The notes under the pieces: model-generated
The model's database searches: none
Told to the model about the DNA's origin: nothing
What the model saw: the letters and a program-made list of their open reading frames with translations, nothing else
Translations under genes and position numbers: made by a program
DNA from: Oxytricha trifallax
Lineage: Eukaryota > Ciliophora > Spirotrichea > Sporadotrichida > Oxytrichidae
Length of the DNA stretch: 64,000 nucleotides
Assembly: GCA_000711775.1 (NCBI GenBank)
Contig: ARYC01001253.1
Location: forward strand, 1 to 64,000
Direction: 5' to 3'
In this document: positions 10,098 through 22,769 of the stretch, in pieces
Numbering within the stretch: position 1 is the stretch's first letter
Layout of the letters: every line of letters starts with the position of its first letter

Positions 10098-11498
10098 TCA
10101 AACAATTTTATTTGCTTGTCTTTGTTATACCTCTGGAATTTTGCTCTCTTAAGTGGCACAAGTATGTCATCAAATGTTTACCTTGGATAAGAGGAGCACT
10201 GACTATTATCATCTCTACTATTTTTTTATTTCCTTGCATACACATGCTTCTAAGCTTAACTGATTGATTATTTTTCAAATTTTGTTCCAAAGTAAGCCAT
10301 ACTTTCCATATCACTCTCTAATATAATAGCTCCGTTTGCCAATATATCCCACTAAACAGAGCAATTAGTCGATTTCTCTCTGATTGGGAAGTATCCAGGT
10401 GTCCCAAGAACCTTTGCTAAGGTTACTATATCTTATCTTATTGCTATGTTGAAATCTATGACTACTACTACTACTTCTAAAGGGCAGAGATTTAGCATTC
10501 CATTTTCTTGCTTCAAATATCTATGAACATACCCCCGATCATGGAGCTCTTTTACACCCTTAGTCATTTCTGTGAGTATCTCATTCAAATCATCAGGATA
10601 TCTATTATGGTAGAGATACTCTCTTAGAGTCATTTCAAACTTCTTGAGTAATAATGCAATAAAACCATGACCAAGTATGACTCCGTCGATCTTAGCTAAG
10701 TTCTTGCATTAACTTTTCTAAGGATCTCTCAGCACTATGCAAACTCATTTAAATATTAGTCGCCTTGTAAGCAAATTTATCAACAACTATAAGTTTTACC
10801 TTGTTTGGTACATCAATATGCAAACAGTTCTCAATACAGCTGCTTATGTCAACTGCATTTAATGCAGGTAAATACATTGCTCTCTCTTATTCGCATACTA
10901 TAAAAATACCATTTGCTGGCTGATTCATTGATTCAAAACGCTTCTACCTCATGAGCCTTTCCTCCTGTTCTCTTTATGACTCAAGATAGTTATTTTTTCT
11001 TTTAGCACGTATAAGCTTTTAAGTAGCTTAATCTTTAATTAGGAATTCGCTTAAGTGTTGCTTTTGCATATGCGTCTTTACTTTGGCTGAGTGAGTATAA
11101 GACTTCATGCATATTGTGCACTAATATCTACCATTTACTTTATCATGCTTAAACTATATCTTAGCTCTCCCAGAGTGTACCTCTTTGATATGCCTCTATA
11201 ATCTAGACTCAGTTGAGAAGAAATTTTAGCAGTCTTCACATCAAAATGGTTTAATTTTTTCTATTGGTTGCTGTTCCTTCTCTTCCTCAATCAATTCAAC
11301 TTATGTTTAAACTCCCAGCTCCGCACTCTGTTTCTTGTTTTAAACTTAAATTTTAAAGACCTCTGCTTCAAAATCTAGAGTTCTTAGCTCAACCTCCTTT
11401 TCAATATAGATTACTTCTAGTTTCTTGGAGGACCCAAAGTTGAGCTATGATTATCCTGCTCCAAGAGAGACTGCTTTGCGATTCAAGTTACCCGCCAT
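10098..11498 (-). pseudogene. TBE zinc-finger/protein-kinase gene, copy B
   Basis: Homologue of the 57-kDa TBE gene. ATG at 11496-11498 gives MAGNLNRKAVSLGAGQSQL. A C2H2-type finger region follows, then a eukaryotic-type kinase. The kinase catalytic loop reads VHRYLKQENG where an active enzyme has HRDLKPEN: the catalytic Asp is Tyr and Pro is Gln. The next motif is IDFNIAI, with DFN in place of DFG as in the other copies. Extra Val codons and frame slips occur near the kinase C-terminus (about 10120-10320). The product cannot be an active kinase. It is divergently transcribed from the 22-kDa-type gene. Confidence 0.85.
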
Positions 11499-11639
11499 GT
11501 TTAAATTCAAATTTAAAATTTCAATTATTACACTCTAATAACCTCTCTGGTTATAGTAACTATGTATAGGAGTTGGGACTGCAACAACAATGGTTGATTT
11601 TAAGGTGTTAGAAATCATATTTATACTTAGTTTATAACT

Positions 11640-11900
11640 ATAAATTTTCTAATTTTATGCTTAATAATTTTAATTTTGGTACCAATTTCGAAAAAATTCA
11701 AGTTAGTCCTGGTACCAATTAGGTTTTGAACCATTTTGGAACTTTTTCATTAAAACCTCATTAGTTTAAGACTTGGTACTAATTAAGTATTGGTACTATT
11801 AAATTGGTACCAATTATAATTAGACGGAAATAGTACCAGCACTAATTAAATTTAAACTAACTTAGTACTAATTTAATGGAACTAAATTGATAAAAATGGA
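11640..11900. promoter_or_regulatory. GGTACC repeat cluster between divergent TBE genes, copy B
   Basis: About eight copies or near-copies of the palindrome TTGGTACCAATT/TTAGTACTAATT lie between the kinase start and the 22-kDa-type start. The same cluster is kept in copies C and D. It is probably a shared promoter or protein-binding array; no binding factor is known to me. Confidence 0.5.
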
Positions 11901-12065
11901 GCACTAACTCTGAACAGTGATTCAGCTTCTGCCAGCTTTCTCCACGTATTCTTACCAGGTTGACCTCCTATAAGATGCCCATATTTAATACTAATATTTT
12001 TAACAGTGGGATCCAGAACTCTATAAAATATAATTTGAAATTCAATAAGAAGAGAAGGAACAAGG

Positions 12066-12825
12066 ATGGAATCTATAAGTACTGCAATGAAGAATGATCT
12101 CAAGATTTAAAAGCAAGGAAGATACCTCACTCAACATGGTAAGCATGTGACAAATACTTAATCATATAGTATAGTGGGTTTATTCCTTCCAACGATGGAA
12201 GGTACCAAAATTTTATTCTTAAAAGTTATACTTTTTGATGAGAAGAAAGCCTTCAAAAACAATGAAATTAAGTTGATAAAAATACCAAACTACCCAGAGA
12301 TTTCAGTCACTAATCTCTTCGATGATGCGATGAAAGATGAAGAGTTGGTAGTTTATCTTCCTACGAAGAAAAAACTCTCAAACAAGCTTCGAGAAAGGAG
12401 CTTCTTCTTTGGTGTTCTTGGCACTTAAAAAGAGAGTTATCTCAGAGAGATCATGAAAGAAGCTTACAAGAAACGCTACTCTATTTCTCCTGAAGATTAA
12501 AAAAGCAAGGCATATTAATAAGCGAGACCTGGCTCACAGAGCTAAAAAAGCCCCATTCCTCTCAAGTAAGCTTTGATTCATAACTTTGTAGGCAAACCTG
12601 GAACTGATATATTCCTTATGAAAGAGCATGCGAAGGTTCACAGAGAGAGAAAGTCATAGACTATTCATGAAGTGAGCAAGACTTTATAAAGATGTTTAAA
12701 AGCCAGATGAAATGAACATAGATTCAGGAGCAGGTACTAACAGAAGAAATATGGGTCCAAGCAAACCAAAAGAGGAAGAAAAATAAGAGAAGCTAAACCC
12801 TTTTATGAGCTAATTTAATATGTGA
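12066..12825 (+). pseudogene. TBE 22-kDa-type gene, copy B, with two introns
   Basis: Second TBE gene, function unknown. ATG at 12066. Two GT-AG introns are inferred because the same positions are interrupted in copies C and D: 12139-12174 (36 nt) and 12566-12591 (26 nt). Exon 2 reads GLFLPTMEGTKILFLK and EIKLIKIPNYPEISVTNL, then KKLSNKLRERSFFFGVLGT. Exon 3 reads FLMKEHAKVHRERKS and ends in FNM before TGA at 12823-12825. Exon 1 is shortened compared with copy C, and exon 2 has small indels near 12500-12560 that break the frame. It is convergent with the transposase; the two genes almost touch. Confidence 0.75.
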
Positions 12826-12835
12826 ATATGATCTT

Positions 12836-13898
12836 TCTTTTAATTCTAAAACTTATTTATAAACATTCATTCTTCCTTCTCTCGCACAAATTGTTGTCTT
12901 ATCTACACTCACTCTCTTATAGCTGCTTTGTATCAAGTCTACTGTATCGATGGGCAAGTCGTGCATAAGATGACATAGCAACAGCTTCTTGTAATGAGTC
13001 TTGATTTAACTCTAGTAGAATTCTATTCCATTAAATTAAGGGCTATAAGAAACGTTGTAAACAGGAGTTATGTTTAACTCTTCATAAGCTTTCTTAGATT
13101 CATTAGTCTTATGAACTGACAGGTTATTAACAAACAAGATTATCTCTTGGTTGCTATGCTTCTCTCTGAGCTTATGTAGGAACTCTATATACTTTTCTCC
13201 CTTAATAGAGCGAGGGTGAATGATATAACTCTCCAAGCCTGAATCTTCACTAATACCAGCTAAAATTGAATCGGTGACTACCTTTAATTTTTAGTCATAC
13301 ACTTCTATATTATCATATTTCTTGTACCAAGACTTATTAATAAAGGTGTTGAAGGTGAATACAGCTTCATCAGCGTGTATGAACTTGATGTTATTAGTAA
13401 TAGCCCTCTGCATTTAATCATATATCTATATTTTAAATTATTACTATAAAATGGCACTCTAAAATCAATCACTCTCTTCACTCTGTTGACAGTTTTGAAA
13501 GTAATACCATTTCTTCTATAAATGTTAGCTATAGTTTAAGGAGATATACGGTTGTCAGGAAACTTGCGATGAAACATCACAGCTCATTAGTCGAGTGGAA
13601 AGTGTGCCCAATACTTTAAAGTCTTCGAGTCGCAGAGGTATTCAATTTGGTACTGTGATAACTTTTATTTGTTTGCAGGATGCTTTCAAGCTCCTGAGTT
13701 AAAATGCGAAACAGCCAACAATCAATGATACCTAACTGTTGAGGCGCTCTTTCACAGAAGCTTTGCAATAGCTGCATAATTCATTACTGGTTTGACTAAG
13801 TCTATATTAATACTTCTACCATACCTTAGCTTAAGCAATAAATCTAAATATTACTCATCATAAATAGACATTAAATTTCGCTTATTTCTATTTCTCAT
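12836..13898 (-). pseudogene. TBE transposase, copy B, catalytic Asp lost
   Basis: ATG at 13896-13898 (MRNRNKRNLMSIYDEQ). It is related to the copy C and D subfamily. Defects seen: several in-frame TGA codons in the N-terminal third, a frame slip around NLKY before the first Asp motif, and Asn in place of the second catalytic Asp (LFVNNLSVHKT; codon AAT at 13126-13128). The final Glu motif reads NGIEFYQS with Gln for Trp. The C-terminal end is approximate because the usual TGA is lost. Confidence 0.88.
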
Positions 13899-14001
13899 TT
13901 TGCAAATTGGCCTTATTTCTCTACACCTTACTAAGATCCCAACTATACCCTACATATCAAAGCACTTATAAATATAATTGAGGGTTTTAGGGGTTTTGAA
14001 T

Positions 14002-14290
14002 GTTTATAATTTAAATTGATATATAATAATTATAAAAAGGCGATTTAGAATTTTATTGAGTCTTTTTATAATTATTATTATATCAATTTAAAAATGATTA
14101 TTATTTGCTTGTTTTCTATTGAATTTAATTACACTTAGTATATCTCTGATTTTAATTATAAGGAATATTCTGCTATTGATAACAAAATCAATAATTTATA
14201 ATATCAAATTTATATATATAAATTCAATTTATTTATTACTTATTTATTAGTAAAATAAATAATATCATTGGTGTTATGGGGAAAAGGCTA
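14002..14290. other. AT-rich spacer
   Basis: Nothing supported. Confidence 0.5.
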
Positions 14291-14822
14291 TCTAAAAATC
14301 ATAAAAAAAACATCAATTTAGTAAATTGATTCATTTAATGGGTCGCTAATGACTTCTTAAAGAAGTCTCCAGCACCTATTTTACGCATTTCCTAATACAT
14401 TAACTCATTTTATAACAATACTCTTATATAAAATATGAATAATTTCACTATAAATTATAACCATTATATTTGTAATTTTGCTAATAACTAGATGATTTTT
14501 TGCATATGCAGTTATAATTTAGGCTATACTCTTGCAATTAGTTAAAGAAATTTTAAATTTAGAATCAAATATAAAATAGTTCATTTAAATTAATTTTAAC
14601 TGCATTTGCAAAAAATCATCGAGTTATTAGCAAAATTACAAATATAATGGTTATAATTTATAGTGAAATTATTCATATTTTATATAAGAATATTGTTATA
14701 AAATTAGATAATGTAATAGGAAATACCTAAAATATGTGCTGGAGACTTCTTTAACAAGTCATTAGCGACCCATTAAATGAATCAATTTACTAAATTGATG
14801 TTTTATTTTTATGATTTTTAGA
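14291..14822. mobile_element. foldback element, TCTAAAAATCATAAAA ends
   Basis: Arms 14291-14514 and about 14600-14822 are near-identical inverted copies. Inner landmarks are AATGGGTCGCTAATGAC, AAGAAGTCTCCAGCAC and TGATTTTTTGCATATGCAG. No target duplication and no coding sequence were found. Its ends do not match the other foldback families. Confidence 0.85.
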
Positions 14823-15510
14823 AAGTTTGAAAAAATTGAGAAAATTTTTTTACGGCCACTAGGAACCATTATCCATCTTATTAATAATCAATATGTAATT
14901 TATAGCATTTTTTAAGAAAAAAGTTTTTATGATCTAAATGCTATTTATATTGAATAAAATTTTTCAAGCAAATATTATTATAAATAAGTTAATTTTGAAT
15001 AGTCAAAACTTATTATAGTTAGATTTTTATTTGTATAAAAATTTATTTATAAAAATATTTAATAAATTTAAATTTAATCTAAAATATGGATATACAAATT
15101 TGATTAAAAGTATAAAAAAAGTCAAATATCTATTCCATATTTATTATATATTTCAACATTAAGTGTTAAAATAATCTCCTAAGTATTTATCTTTTCATAA
15201 TATATTATTTATTAACAATTAACAAAATCTATATAATCTTTAAATCTTATAGATTTCTTAAAGAGTAATAAATAAATTTATATAAGAACCTTAATAATCT
15301 TTCAAATGAATTATATAACATATATAAAAATTTAGGTAGTTTAATATCTTAAATAAATATAGATTCTTTGACACTAGAAAATATTATTATGTTATTTTAG
15401 TTACTTATTTTCTTATTTATCCGTTTATTTTTAAATAAATAAGAATAAAATATATTTAAACAAAATGGAGTTGAATTGATATTATCTTTACTTGGCCATT
15501 CTCTTGCATT
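14823..15510. other. AT-rich spacer
   Basis: Nothing supported. Confidence 0.5.
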
Positions 15511-15690
15511 CAAAACCCCTTATTTAGATATTTTAGAAACCGATTTGTTTGGTATTGTTTTAGTCATAAGAGTATAAGTATTAAAACGTAGGTACTATAT
15601 TTCTTATCTTTGTTGTATCTCTTGAATCTTGCACTTTCAGAAGTGGTCCAAGTATTTTCTCTAATGACTATCTTGGATAAAATATGGTTT
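15511..15690. mobile_element. TBE: TBE left-end fragment (relic)
   Basis: Preceded by ATT, starts CAAAACCCCTTATTTAG and keeps the downstream landmark TTATCTTTGTTGTATCTCTTG and CTTGGATAA of the kinase-side TBE end seen in copies B and C. The matching right end is not in the following sequence. It is strongly decayed. Confidence 0.6.
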
Positions 15691-15820
15691 TCATAATAAT
15701 AATTAAGGGGTATCTTTTAATAATTATACTATTATTATATGTTAAATTAAACATCATTTTATTTGTGACGTATTTCAGATTGAGTAGACTTGTCAATTCA
15801 TGATGAGGTAGTCATAATGA

Positions 15821-15991
15821 AAAAAACTTCGAAATAATCAAAACGCTTCTCACTCCACTTCTAATTCAACCGAAATCCAACAAAGAATGCAGTTGCATAT
15901 TACGGATCCTAATGCAGAACCCGAAAATTTCCGCTTGTGTTTGAAATTAAAAGGTTTTGATAAAACTCTTGCAATATTCCACTTCTACTGA
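15821..15991 (+). CDS. short protein-like island, candidate MDS
   Basis: 56 ciliate codons ending in TGA at 15989-15991. The sequence NSTEIQQRMQLHITDPNAE, PENFRLCLKLKGFDKTL and AIFHFY is clearly protein-like. DNA from here to about 16330 is richer in G and C than the flanks, and another frame (15994-16614, 206 codons) stays open through it. It lies just behind the TBE end fragment but does not resemble TBE proteins. The family is unknown. Confidence 0.3.
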   Translation, partial: KKLRNNQNASHSTSNSTEIQQRMQLHITDPNAEPENFRLCLKLKGFDKTLAIFHFY

Positions 15992-16614
15992 TAATGTAAT
16001 TTGTCTTTTTAAAATAAACAGCTTCAATGACTCATCTTGAATGTGGGGGTGATTTATTTTCGTTGGCTTCTATAGCTCTCATGAGGTTACTGTTTTTAAC
16101 TGAGAGCCACTTTTATTCTATTCCATATTAAACAATCCAAAATCAAAATGTAAGCTCATCTATGAAAAAGAAATTCTAACACTAAAAGATAAAAGTTTTA
16201 CCTTAATATCAAATTCAACTACACGATAGGCCCTAATGCAATTTAGTTGACAACCCATGCCTACCATCAACGCAAGACTTTCTGTAGTAGAATGCATTTT
16301 TAAATGAGTGGAGAATTCATTTTCATTATTTACTCTTTAAAAAATAATTTCAAACCATAAACTTTCTAGAAATCCTAATAAAGCTTAAAAAGCATGCAAT
16401 AAAATTACTTTTTAACTAATTAGAATTAATATAGTTAAATAAAATGCTGAATATAAAAAATTTACTAGAAATCTTAAATAACTCAGAATTACTTATTGAT
16501 ATAAAAATCTCTGCTTCGAAAAATTCTCGCTCCTTTGAATTTAAAGAGGTTTATTGCAACCATTTAAATTCTACTTAGAAGATTTATATTGCGAAGAATT
16601 GGGTGTTCCTATGA

Positions 16615-19250
16615 ATTGTTAAACTTTAGATTTAGCTCTTTTGAAATTCAAACATGATAAATGCTATTTAAATTTATAAAAATGAAAAGCAGATAAATGT
16701 ATAAATATAACTAAAAGATATTACTAAATTATAAACTAAAATATGTAAATAAAACTAAACATAAAACATACAAATAATTTTTAATTTTTTCTAATGAAGT
16801 AATAAAATGACAGTGAAATAAAAAGTTGACTAGACTTTTATATTGTGAGACTATTTTTTTCGCATCATAAGACCTATTAAATTGAGTTTTATTAATAAAA
16901 GTCATTTATTTGATTTGAAATAAAAATATTAACTATATTTAAGTATATCATTAGGCCAAAAATAGGGTTTAAAAATTGTAAAGTCTATGTAATATTTTAA
17001 AAATATATTAGCTAACTTAGATGTATATTTATCTTTATGTTTAATTTTAATTTTTTTATTTTATCAATAATAATTAAATGATGTTCTAATATTTTGATGA
17101 ATATCTTTTGATGGATCCTCATAAATTCCATCTTATGTTTAATTTATTATAATTTTTACTTTAAAAATTAGTTTAATTCATTCTTTTGCCCAACAATTAA
17201 TGACTTCCAGTTTGAGATTTATCTCTTTAAATGTGAGCTATATTATAAATTTCATCAAGAATATAAAACCAAAGTTTCATTTAATTTGATTAATAAAAAA
17301 AAGTATTTTAAAAGTAGTTAATTTAATATTTTAGCTAGATTTTATATTCCTGAAATTTAAGTTTTCTTGATTTCTTAAACCTCATGAACGTTAGTAAGTT
17401 TCTGAAATTTTTCTTCCTTAATAACTATAAATATATATATATATATTAAGTTAGAAAATTTAATATAATAATGATATTCTATCCTTAATTTTGGAGGTAT
17501 GATCTGTGGGTTTATTTTAACATAAAATTCAAAATATTCTAAAATGTGCATTTTCACACTTTTTTCTATTTTTTAAAATCTAAACTACCTAACCAAATAA
17601 AATAAATCATTTTATTTTTTATATAATAATCTTATAATCTGCATCGGACATCTCGATAATCTGATATCCATATTACAAGAAAAATCATAAAATTTAGAAA
17701 AAATATTTGATTTCCTACAACAGATATTTGGTATATCTTTAATAAATATATAGATTTTAATGATTTATATATTGTCAAAGATTATAAATCATTTTTATTG
17801 AGAACATATGAAGCAATCTATTTTTTTGAAAAAAAATAATACAGAATTAGGTTATCAACATATTTTTTTTTACAACGACTTAAACTCCCTTCTCTTAATT
17901 TCTTAGTGAGAGATATCTTCTTTTATTTAATATTGTAAAATAATAAATATTTCAATTTCAATATTTCTTATTTATAAAGCTATATAATTTGATTTTTTTA
18001 ATTACGATCAAATAAATCATGTTTTGTAAAATAGTTTTTATTTATCAAATGAATTATAATAATCACTAAAATATCATTACTCGAATAAATATTTACATAA
18101 TATTTTATAATTTTAAATATACTACAATAAATATTTTATAATTAATTCTTCTCTTATTAATTGTTTAGGAGTAATATTAGGTTCTTGCACTATTTTATTT
18201 TTTATGGCAGATAACTTCAGAGTTATTATAATTTATTTGTCCGTTAGCTTGACCATAAAAATATTTCTCTTCTTCTTGTAGTTCTTAACCTTATAATTAG
18301 GGCTAAAATATAGACTATTATTGGAAATCGTGATTATTTTAAAGTTCTTTGTGGATTTTTGTTGATTGTTAAAATTATTGCAATTTGGGAAATATTTTTG
18401 AATTTTTTAAGCAATGAATTAATAACAAAACTTCCAATTAGATTTTCAAATTTTTATATTAATATTAATATTATATTTGTTATAATTTTATAAGCCATTA
18501 TAAATTAAAATAATTTTTTGAGATTATAATTTCAATAAATATTCAATTTGAGTAAGAGATAATAAAGCATTTGATTAGAAATTTAATTTATAATAATAAG
18601 ATTATCCTTAATTATATTATCAAACCATTTCGATACTAAAGGATATTTTATTATTTTATTTACTAATAAGAATGCTAATTTAAATCATAAATTCAAATTA
18701 GTGGCAAAACAATCATTCTTTGAAATATATTATGTAACGATAGACTTATTAGAATAAAAAATTAAAAGTTATATAATTATAAAAATTAAAAACATGTTAT
18801 AAACAAATGAAATTACTTGTATAAAAAGGAAATTTAAGGAAAAAATTCATTTTTTCATTTCTTTAAAACTAATTGCTAATTCTACAAAAAATAATAGCTT
18901 ATAAAGAATATTATATTTCACTAAACTTCTAGTCGAAGAATTTTTTATCATTATCAATTAATTGATAATTTATATTAATTTATATTTAAAATATCAAATA
19001 TATCAAAGAGGATGCTTTTTATATAAAATTTTGGTTAATATTTTATAAAAAATCATATTTTAGCTTTTTATTATTCAATAATTTATACCCTAAATAACTA
19101 TCTTTAATATACCAAATTTTTAATTTAGTTATTATTATATATGTGTAATATGTTGTTTCTAATTTATGATAAAGTTACTAATACGTCATTACATCGCTTT
19201 ACTATTAGAGACCCTCTAACTATATAAATTTATAACAAAATAAAATAAAT
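16615..19250. other. long AT-rich stretch
   Basis: Low-complexity AT-rich DNA including a short (AT)n run at 17430-17446. I found no supported gene, inverted repeat or RNA. Confidence 0.5.
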
Positions 19251-19262
19251 ATATTAGAAAAT

Positions 19263-20423
19263 GGATATTATTAAGTTAAAACTTAACTTAATAGAACCAC
19301 GATGATTTGCGAAAATATTGACGGATTAAATATCATCTCGTGAAATATGGACGGGTCTTCAGTAAAATCGATAAGTTTTCTACTGAAGATCATACTTCGC
19401 AATTTAAAAAAGTCTTAACTTCTAACTAACTGCACCTCTCACAAAGTGCGTAACAAAATAACTTGCAGAGTCATAACTATAACTGGAATAAGATTGGTAT
19501 AATAATAAAGCCATTAAACCTTAAGTGAAAATACCGAGAAAACCATAACAAAACTCACTTAACGATAACACATAAATAATTAAAGACTTATGGCTAAAAG
19601 GAAATGCTAAAGAAGCTACCAAATTTATAGAGAAAGTTATAGGGGCTAAACCAGCAAAGATAGTTTCATAGCTACAAAATCCCTCTAAAGAATAGTCTAA
19701 AATAAGAGCAAAACAGTTTCTAGAACTTTAAAACGCAGGATGCTATTACCAACCACTCCCAAATAAACCCCTAAAAGAATAATTAGATTAATTCTAAATG
19801 GGCACTGCTAACTATAAGTATACTAAAAGACATAAACTGCTCACAAATTCATTAACAAACTTTCCCAACGAATAAGCATTAGGTCCTGGCAGCTTAAGAG
19901 ATAGATTCCTCATACTTAAACACAATGCTTTACCATTACTTTCTCTCATTGAAGACTGGATCAACCAAAAAGCTAAACCCCCACCATGGATAAATGATGC
20001 TAACCTATTGCTACTATCAAAAACAGATAGCTTGACACCAACTATATAAAAAACAAGATCAATAGCAATGTCATCAGTAGCTAGAAAATTATTCGAAGCA
20101 ACATGGATGAGACTTTTCTCCAACCATTTATGGAGCACTATTGATAAAAGTTAAATAGGGTTAAGACCAAAGACTCAAATAGGATAAAATACAGCATAAC
20201 TTATTAAGGACATCAACTAAAGACAATACCAAAGAATATTGTTCATAGACATAGCCCAAGCCTTTCCATCACCGCCCATGACCTTACTGATCGATGAAAT
20301 AGACAGAAGGAGACAGTTGTTTAAGCACGTGAACACTTAATTCAAAAGTGCTTGACCCTTAAATATATTAACATAAATATAAGATCGGGGGTCCCCCAGA
20401 GACCTGAATGTGATCGTATTATT

Positions 20424-20470
<47 letters not shown>
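19263..20470 (+). mobile_element. LINE-like retrotransposon, internally deleted
   Basis: Bounded by an 11-bp direct repeat TATTAGAAAAT (19252-19262 and 20471-20481) and ending in a long (ATT)n tail after a GGGGGTCCCCC hairpin motif at 20387-20397. This is the layout of a target-primed LINE insertion with an ATT tail, as in I-type elements. The GC content jumps at both borders. It encodes the N-terminal half of a reverse transcriptase only; the active-site half is missing, so the copy must be a deletion derivative. Confidence 0.8.
19387..20355 (+). pseudogene. reverse transcriptase fragment of LINE
   Basis: 322 ciliate codons without TGA, closed by TGA at 20353-20355; no convincing start, so the 5' part is truncated. 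The N-terminal 190 residues are basic and unassigned. The LINE-type reverse transcriptase finger region follows: PPPWINDANLLLLSK (about residue 198), RSIAMSSVARKLFEATWMRL (about 223), DKSQIGLRPKTQIGQNTAQL (about 249), then the first catalytic-Asp motif RILFIDIAQAF (about 286). The frame stops some 35 residues later. The YxDD motif and thumb are absent, so it cannot be active. TAA and TAG codons occur many times within the conserved part, direct evidence that they encode Gln here. Confidence 0.8.
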
Positions 20471-20475
<5 letters not shown>

Positions 20476-20476
20476 G
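20409..20476 (+). repeat. (ATT)n microsatellite tail of LINE
   Basis: About 22 units of ATT with one ATTTTT interruption; forms the 3' tail of the LINE insertion. Confidence 0.9.
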
Positions 20477-20481
20477 AAAAT

Positions 20482-22361
20482 AGTTTTTAATAAGCATTAA
20501 AATCTTAGTTTTTATTTCTGCGGTTATAATTGTTGGTAAATCATCTTTTTTAAATAATATATTGACTATTAATTAATAATTTTCAATTTGAAATAAATTT
20601 AAACAATATCTAATTTTGAATTTAATTACAGTTTTTTCCTTTTCTTGAAAATAAAAATAAATAAATTTTTCTATAAATATGAAATAATTGTATATGTTTA
20701 CAAATCTATTATATGCTTTATTTATACAATAATTTAAAAATATTAATTAGTGCGCAAATGTGCATATTTTATAACTATTCATCTTCCTGATTGCTCACCA
20801 CTAATTTTAAGATGCATTCATAAAAAATAAACGAATATTTTAAATCAAATAAAAAAATAAATAATCAGAATTGGATTATGATATCTTTTAAGCATTTCAA
20901 CAATATTTTTTTAAATAAAAAATCTAAATGTTCTAAAATAATAACAATACTTGTCTAAGGGATAAGAAATCCGAGGAAAAAAATTAAAATATAATAGACA
21001 AAAAAATTGGTTTAATTATGAAATAAATGAAAGAAAAAAGGAATGATAAAAAATTATATGCTTTTTCGTTAAAAAATCCGAATACTTATTACAATCTTAC
21101 TTCTCTATATAAATTAAAGATTTCCACTTATTTTTACATTATTCTTAAGGCTTCTATCTCGGATGCTTTGATTCGATGTGTTAAACCAGCTAATATAAGT
21201 GTAATATATTTTATTGTTTGACAAATTGAGCATTAGTATAAACTATTAATAATTTATTATTAAGGTACCATCTATATAAATAATTTTTTAGTATGGTCTA
21301 TAGAAATAATTTATACAAATGTTCTTCTTATATAATTTTAAAACAAATTACTCATAAAATTAATTTGACATAATAAACAATAAATATGAAAAATAAATGT
21401 TTAAGAAATTAAAAATTATGAGAATAAATATTTAAAAAATCTATAAATTTTTTAAAGAAAACTCATTAACTTTTCTTGAAATAACTAAAATAAAATTATC
21501 ATTAAATATATTTAATAGGAATTTAATTAAAATATACTAGTATTTAGAAATGGATAATTTTTATGCAAATTCCATAAATAATTTTAATTATTCTTATTTA
21601 ATTTTTAATAGATAATATATCAAAATTATTGCAGAATTATGAATTATTTGATTTATAGATAAATAAAAAATTGATTATATTTATAGATATAATTTGAAAA
21701 GAAAAGTATGTAAATATTATAAATTATTTTTAATTCTTAAATCTTATTTAAATGTCATCTAGTTAGTGTATTACACATGTTATAATTTACCTCAATTTGA
21801 TTACAACTACTCTACTAAATAAATAAGAGATATGTAATAATTTAAATCATATTTTCATATAAGTATTTGTTAATTTTGGCTTTAATTCATTTTTTTATCA
21901 TTCAGATTACTTTTTAATTATACATTTTAAATTAAATAACTTCATAGTCAATAAATATTCTATTAAATTTTTGGAATTCTCAATCAATTGTCTACATTGT
22001 ATACTTTAAGAGTCATAAAAGTGAAACTATGGAATATTAAATTAAAAAACAAGGTCAAAGTGGCAAATATTCTTGAAATACAATTTCCTGAAGAGCAACG
22101 ATATAAACTTTATATCAGGCTCCAGTTAAATAGAGTTGGTAATAACTTAGATCTCGACAGAAAATATATGCCTTAAATATGTTATCTAGTCAAATTTTAT
22201 ACTTAATAGTAAAATCTCTTATATTATTTAATAAAAATGTTTTTTTATGTGTTCTAAATGTTCATCATAAGAAAAATGTTGGCTAAAATCTTTTTCTACA
22301 TGAGCTTTAAAAATAAAATGCTATTTATTATAGATTTCCGAAACGTGTGTTATAGACCTAT
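20482..22361. other. AT-rich stretch with two weak open frames
   Basis: Mostly AT-rich spacer. Two short + strand frames are slightly protein-like: 21027-21221 (ends ALIRCVKPANISVIYF) and 21988-22176 (contains ANILEIQFPEEQRYKLYIR). Either could be a small germline gene segment, but neither is long or distinctive enough to call. Confidence 0.25.
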
Positions 22362-22610
22362 TCAAAGAAATATTTGTTAAATATCAATTGTCTTAAAATA
22401 GGATACTATTGTGAGTAATTCTTTGTTCCCTATCTGATGATTATGATCATTTCTAAGCAAGCTGATAATTTTCCTAATCAATAATTATTATGCTTTCCCC
22501 TCAGTCTTTTGTAGATGTTCTTTCTAAGTCAATTCTTTCGAGCAAATAAAGTTCCCTAATATCTTTTGTTTTATTTAAGGTTAATAACATTTTGCTCCTA
22601 TAAGCTCCAC
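22362..22610 (-). CDS. protein-like island, candidate MDS
   Basis: Minus-strand ciliate frame ending at TGA 22362-22364. It contains GNFICSKELTQKEHLQKTEG, then QQLLIRKIISLLRNDHNHQ and IGNKELLTIVSYFKTIDIQ. Another minus frame just upstream (22600-22760) is also protein-like (KWFRQICIFGFIDLVKII), so the two might be one gene with a small intron or eliminated segment between. The family is not recognised. Confidence 0.3.
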
Positions 22611-22769
22611 ATTAATTAAAAACTTATTTATCCTGATTTATCTTCCTTATTTTATATTTTCTTATAGATTATTTTTACCAAATCTATGAAGCCAAAAATA
22701 CAAATTTATCTAAACCATTTCAGTTAGAAGCTCTATTTCCCATTTTACTTACCTGTTAATTTTTTATTT

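Larger units (their letters stand above)
9959..13998. mobile_element. TBE: TBE transposon copy B, complete
   Basis: Full-length TBE of 4040 bp. The left end is AAAAACCCCAAAAACCC (first base changed from the usual C) and the right end TTTTAGGGGTTTTG; inverted repeats of about 85 bp include GAGGTTTATAAGTGCTTTGA. It is flanked by AAT at 9956-9958 and 13999-14001. Order from left: kinase (minus), divergent GGTACC-rich region, 22-kDa-type gene (plus), transposase (minus). All three genes are defective. Confidence 0.95.

Noticed and set aside
11882..12103. 73-codon minus-strand frame in TBE copy B
   Set aside because: Runs antisense across the start of the 22-kDa-type gene and its leader; not conserved as protein in the other copies.
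15994..16614. 206-codon + strand frame
   Set aside because: With TGA as only stop, open frames of this length are expected by chance in AT-rich DNA; only its first part has protein-like composition.
19812..20138. 108-codon minus-strand frame
   Set aside because: It is antisense to the well-supported reverse transcriptase fragment on the + strand.
20384..20400. GGGGGTCCCCC as an intrinsic terminator
   Set aside because: Context is the 3' end of a eukaryotic retrotransposon followed by an ATT tail, not a bacterial-type terminator.
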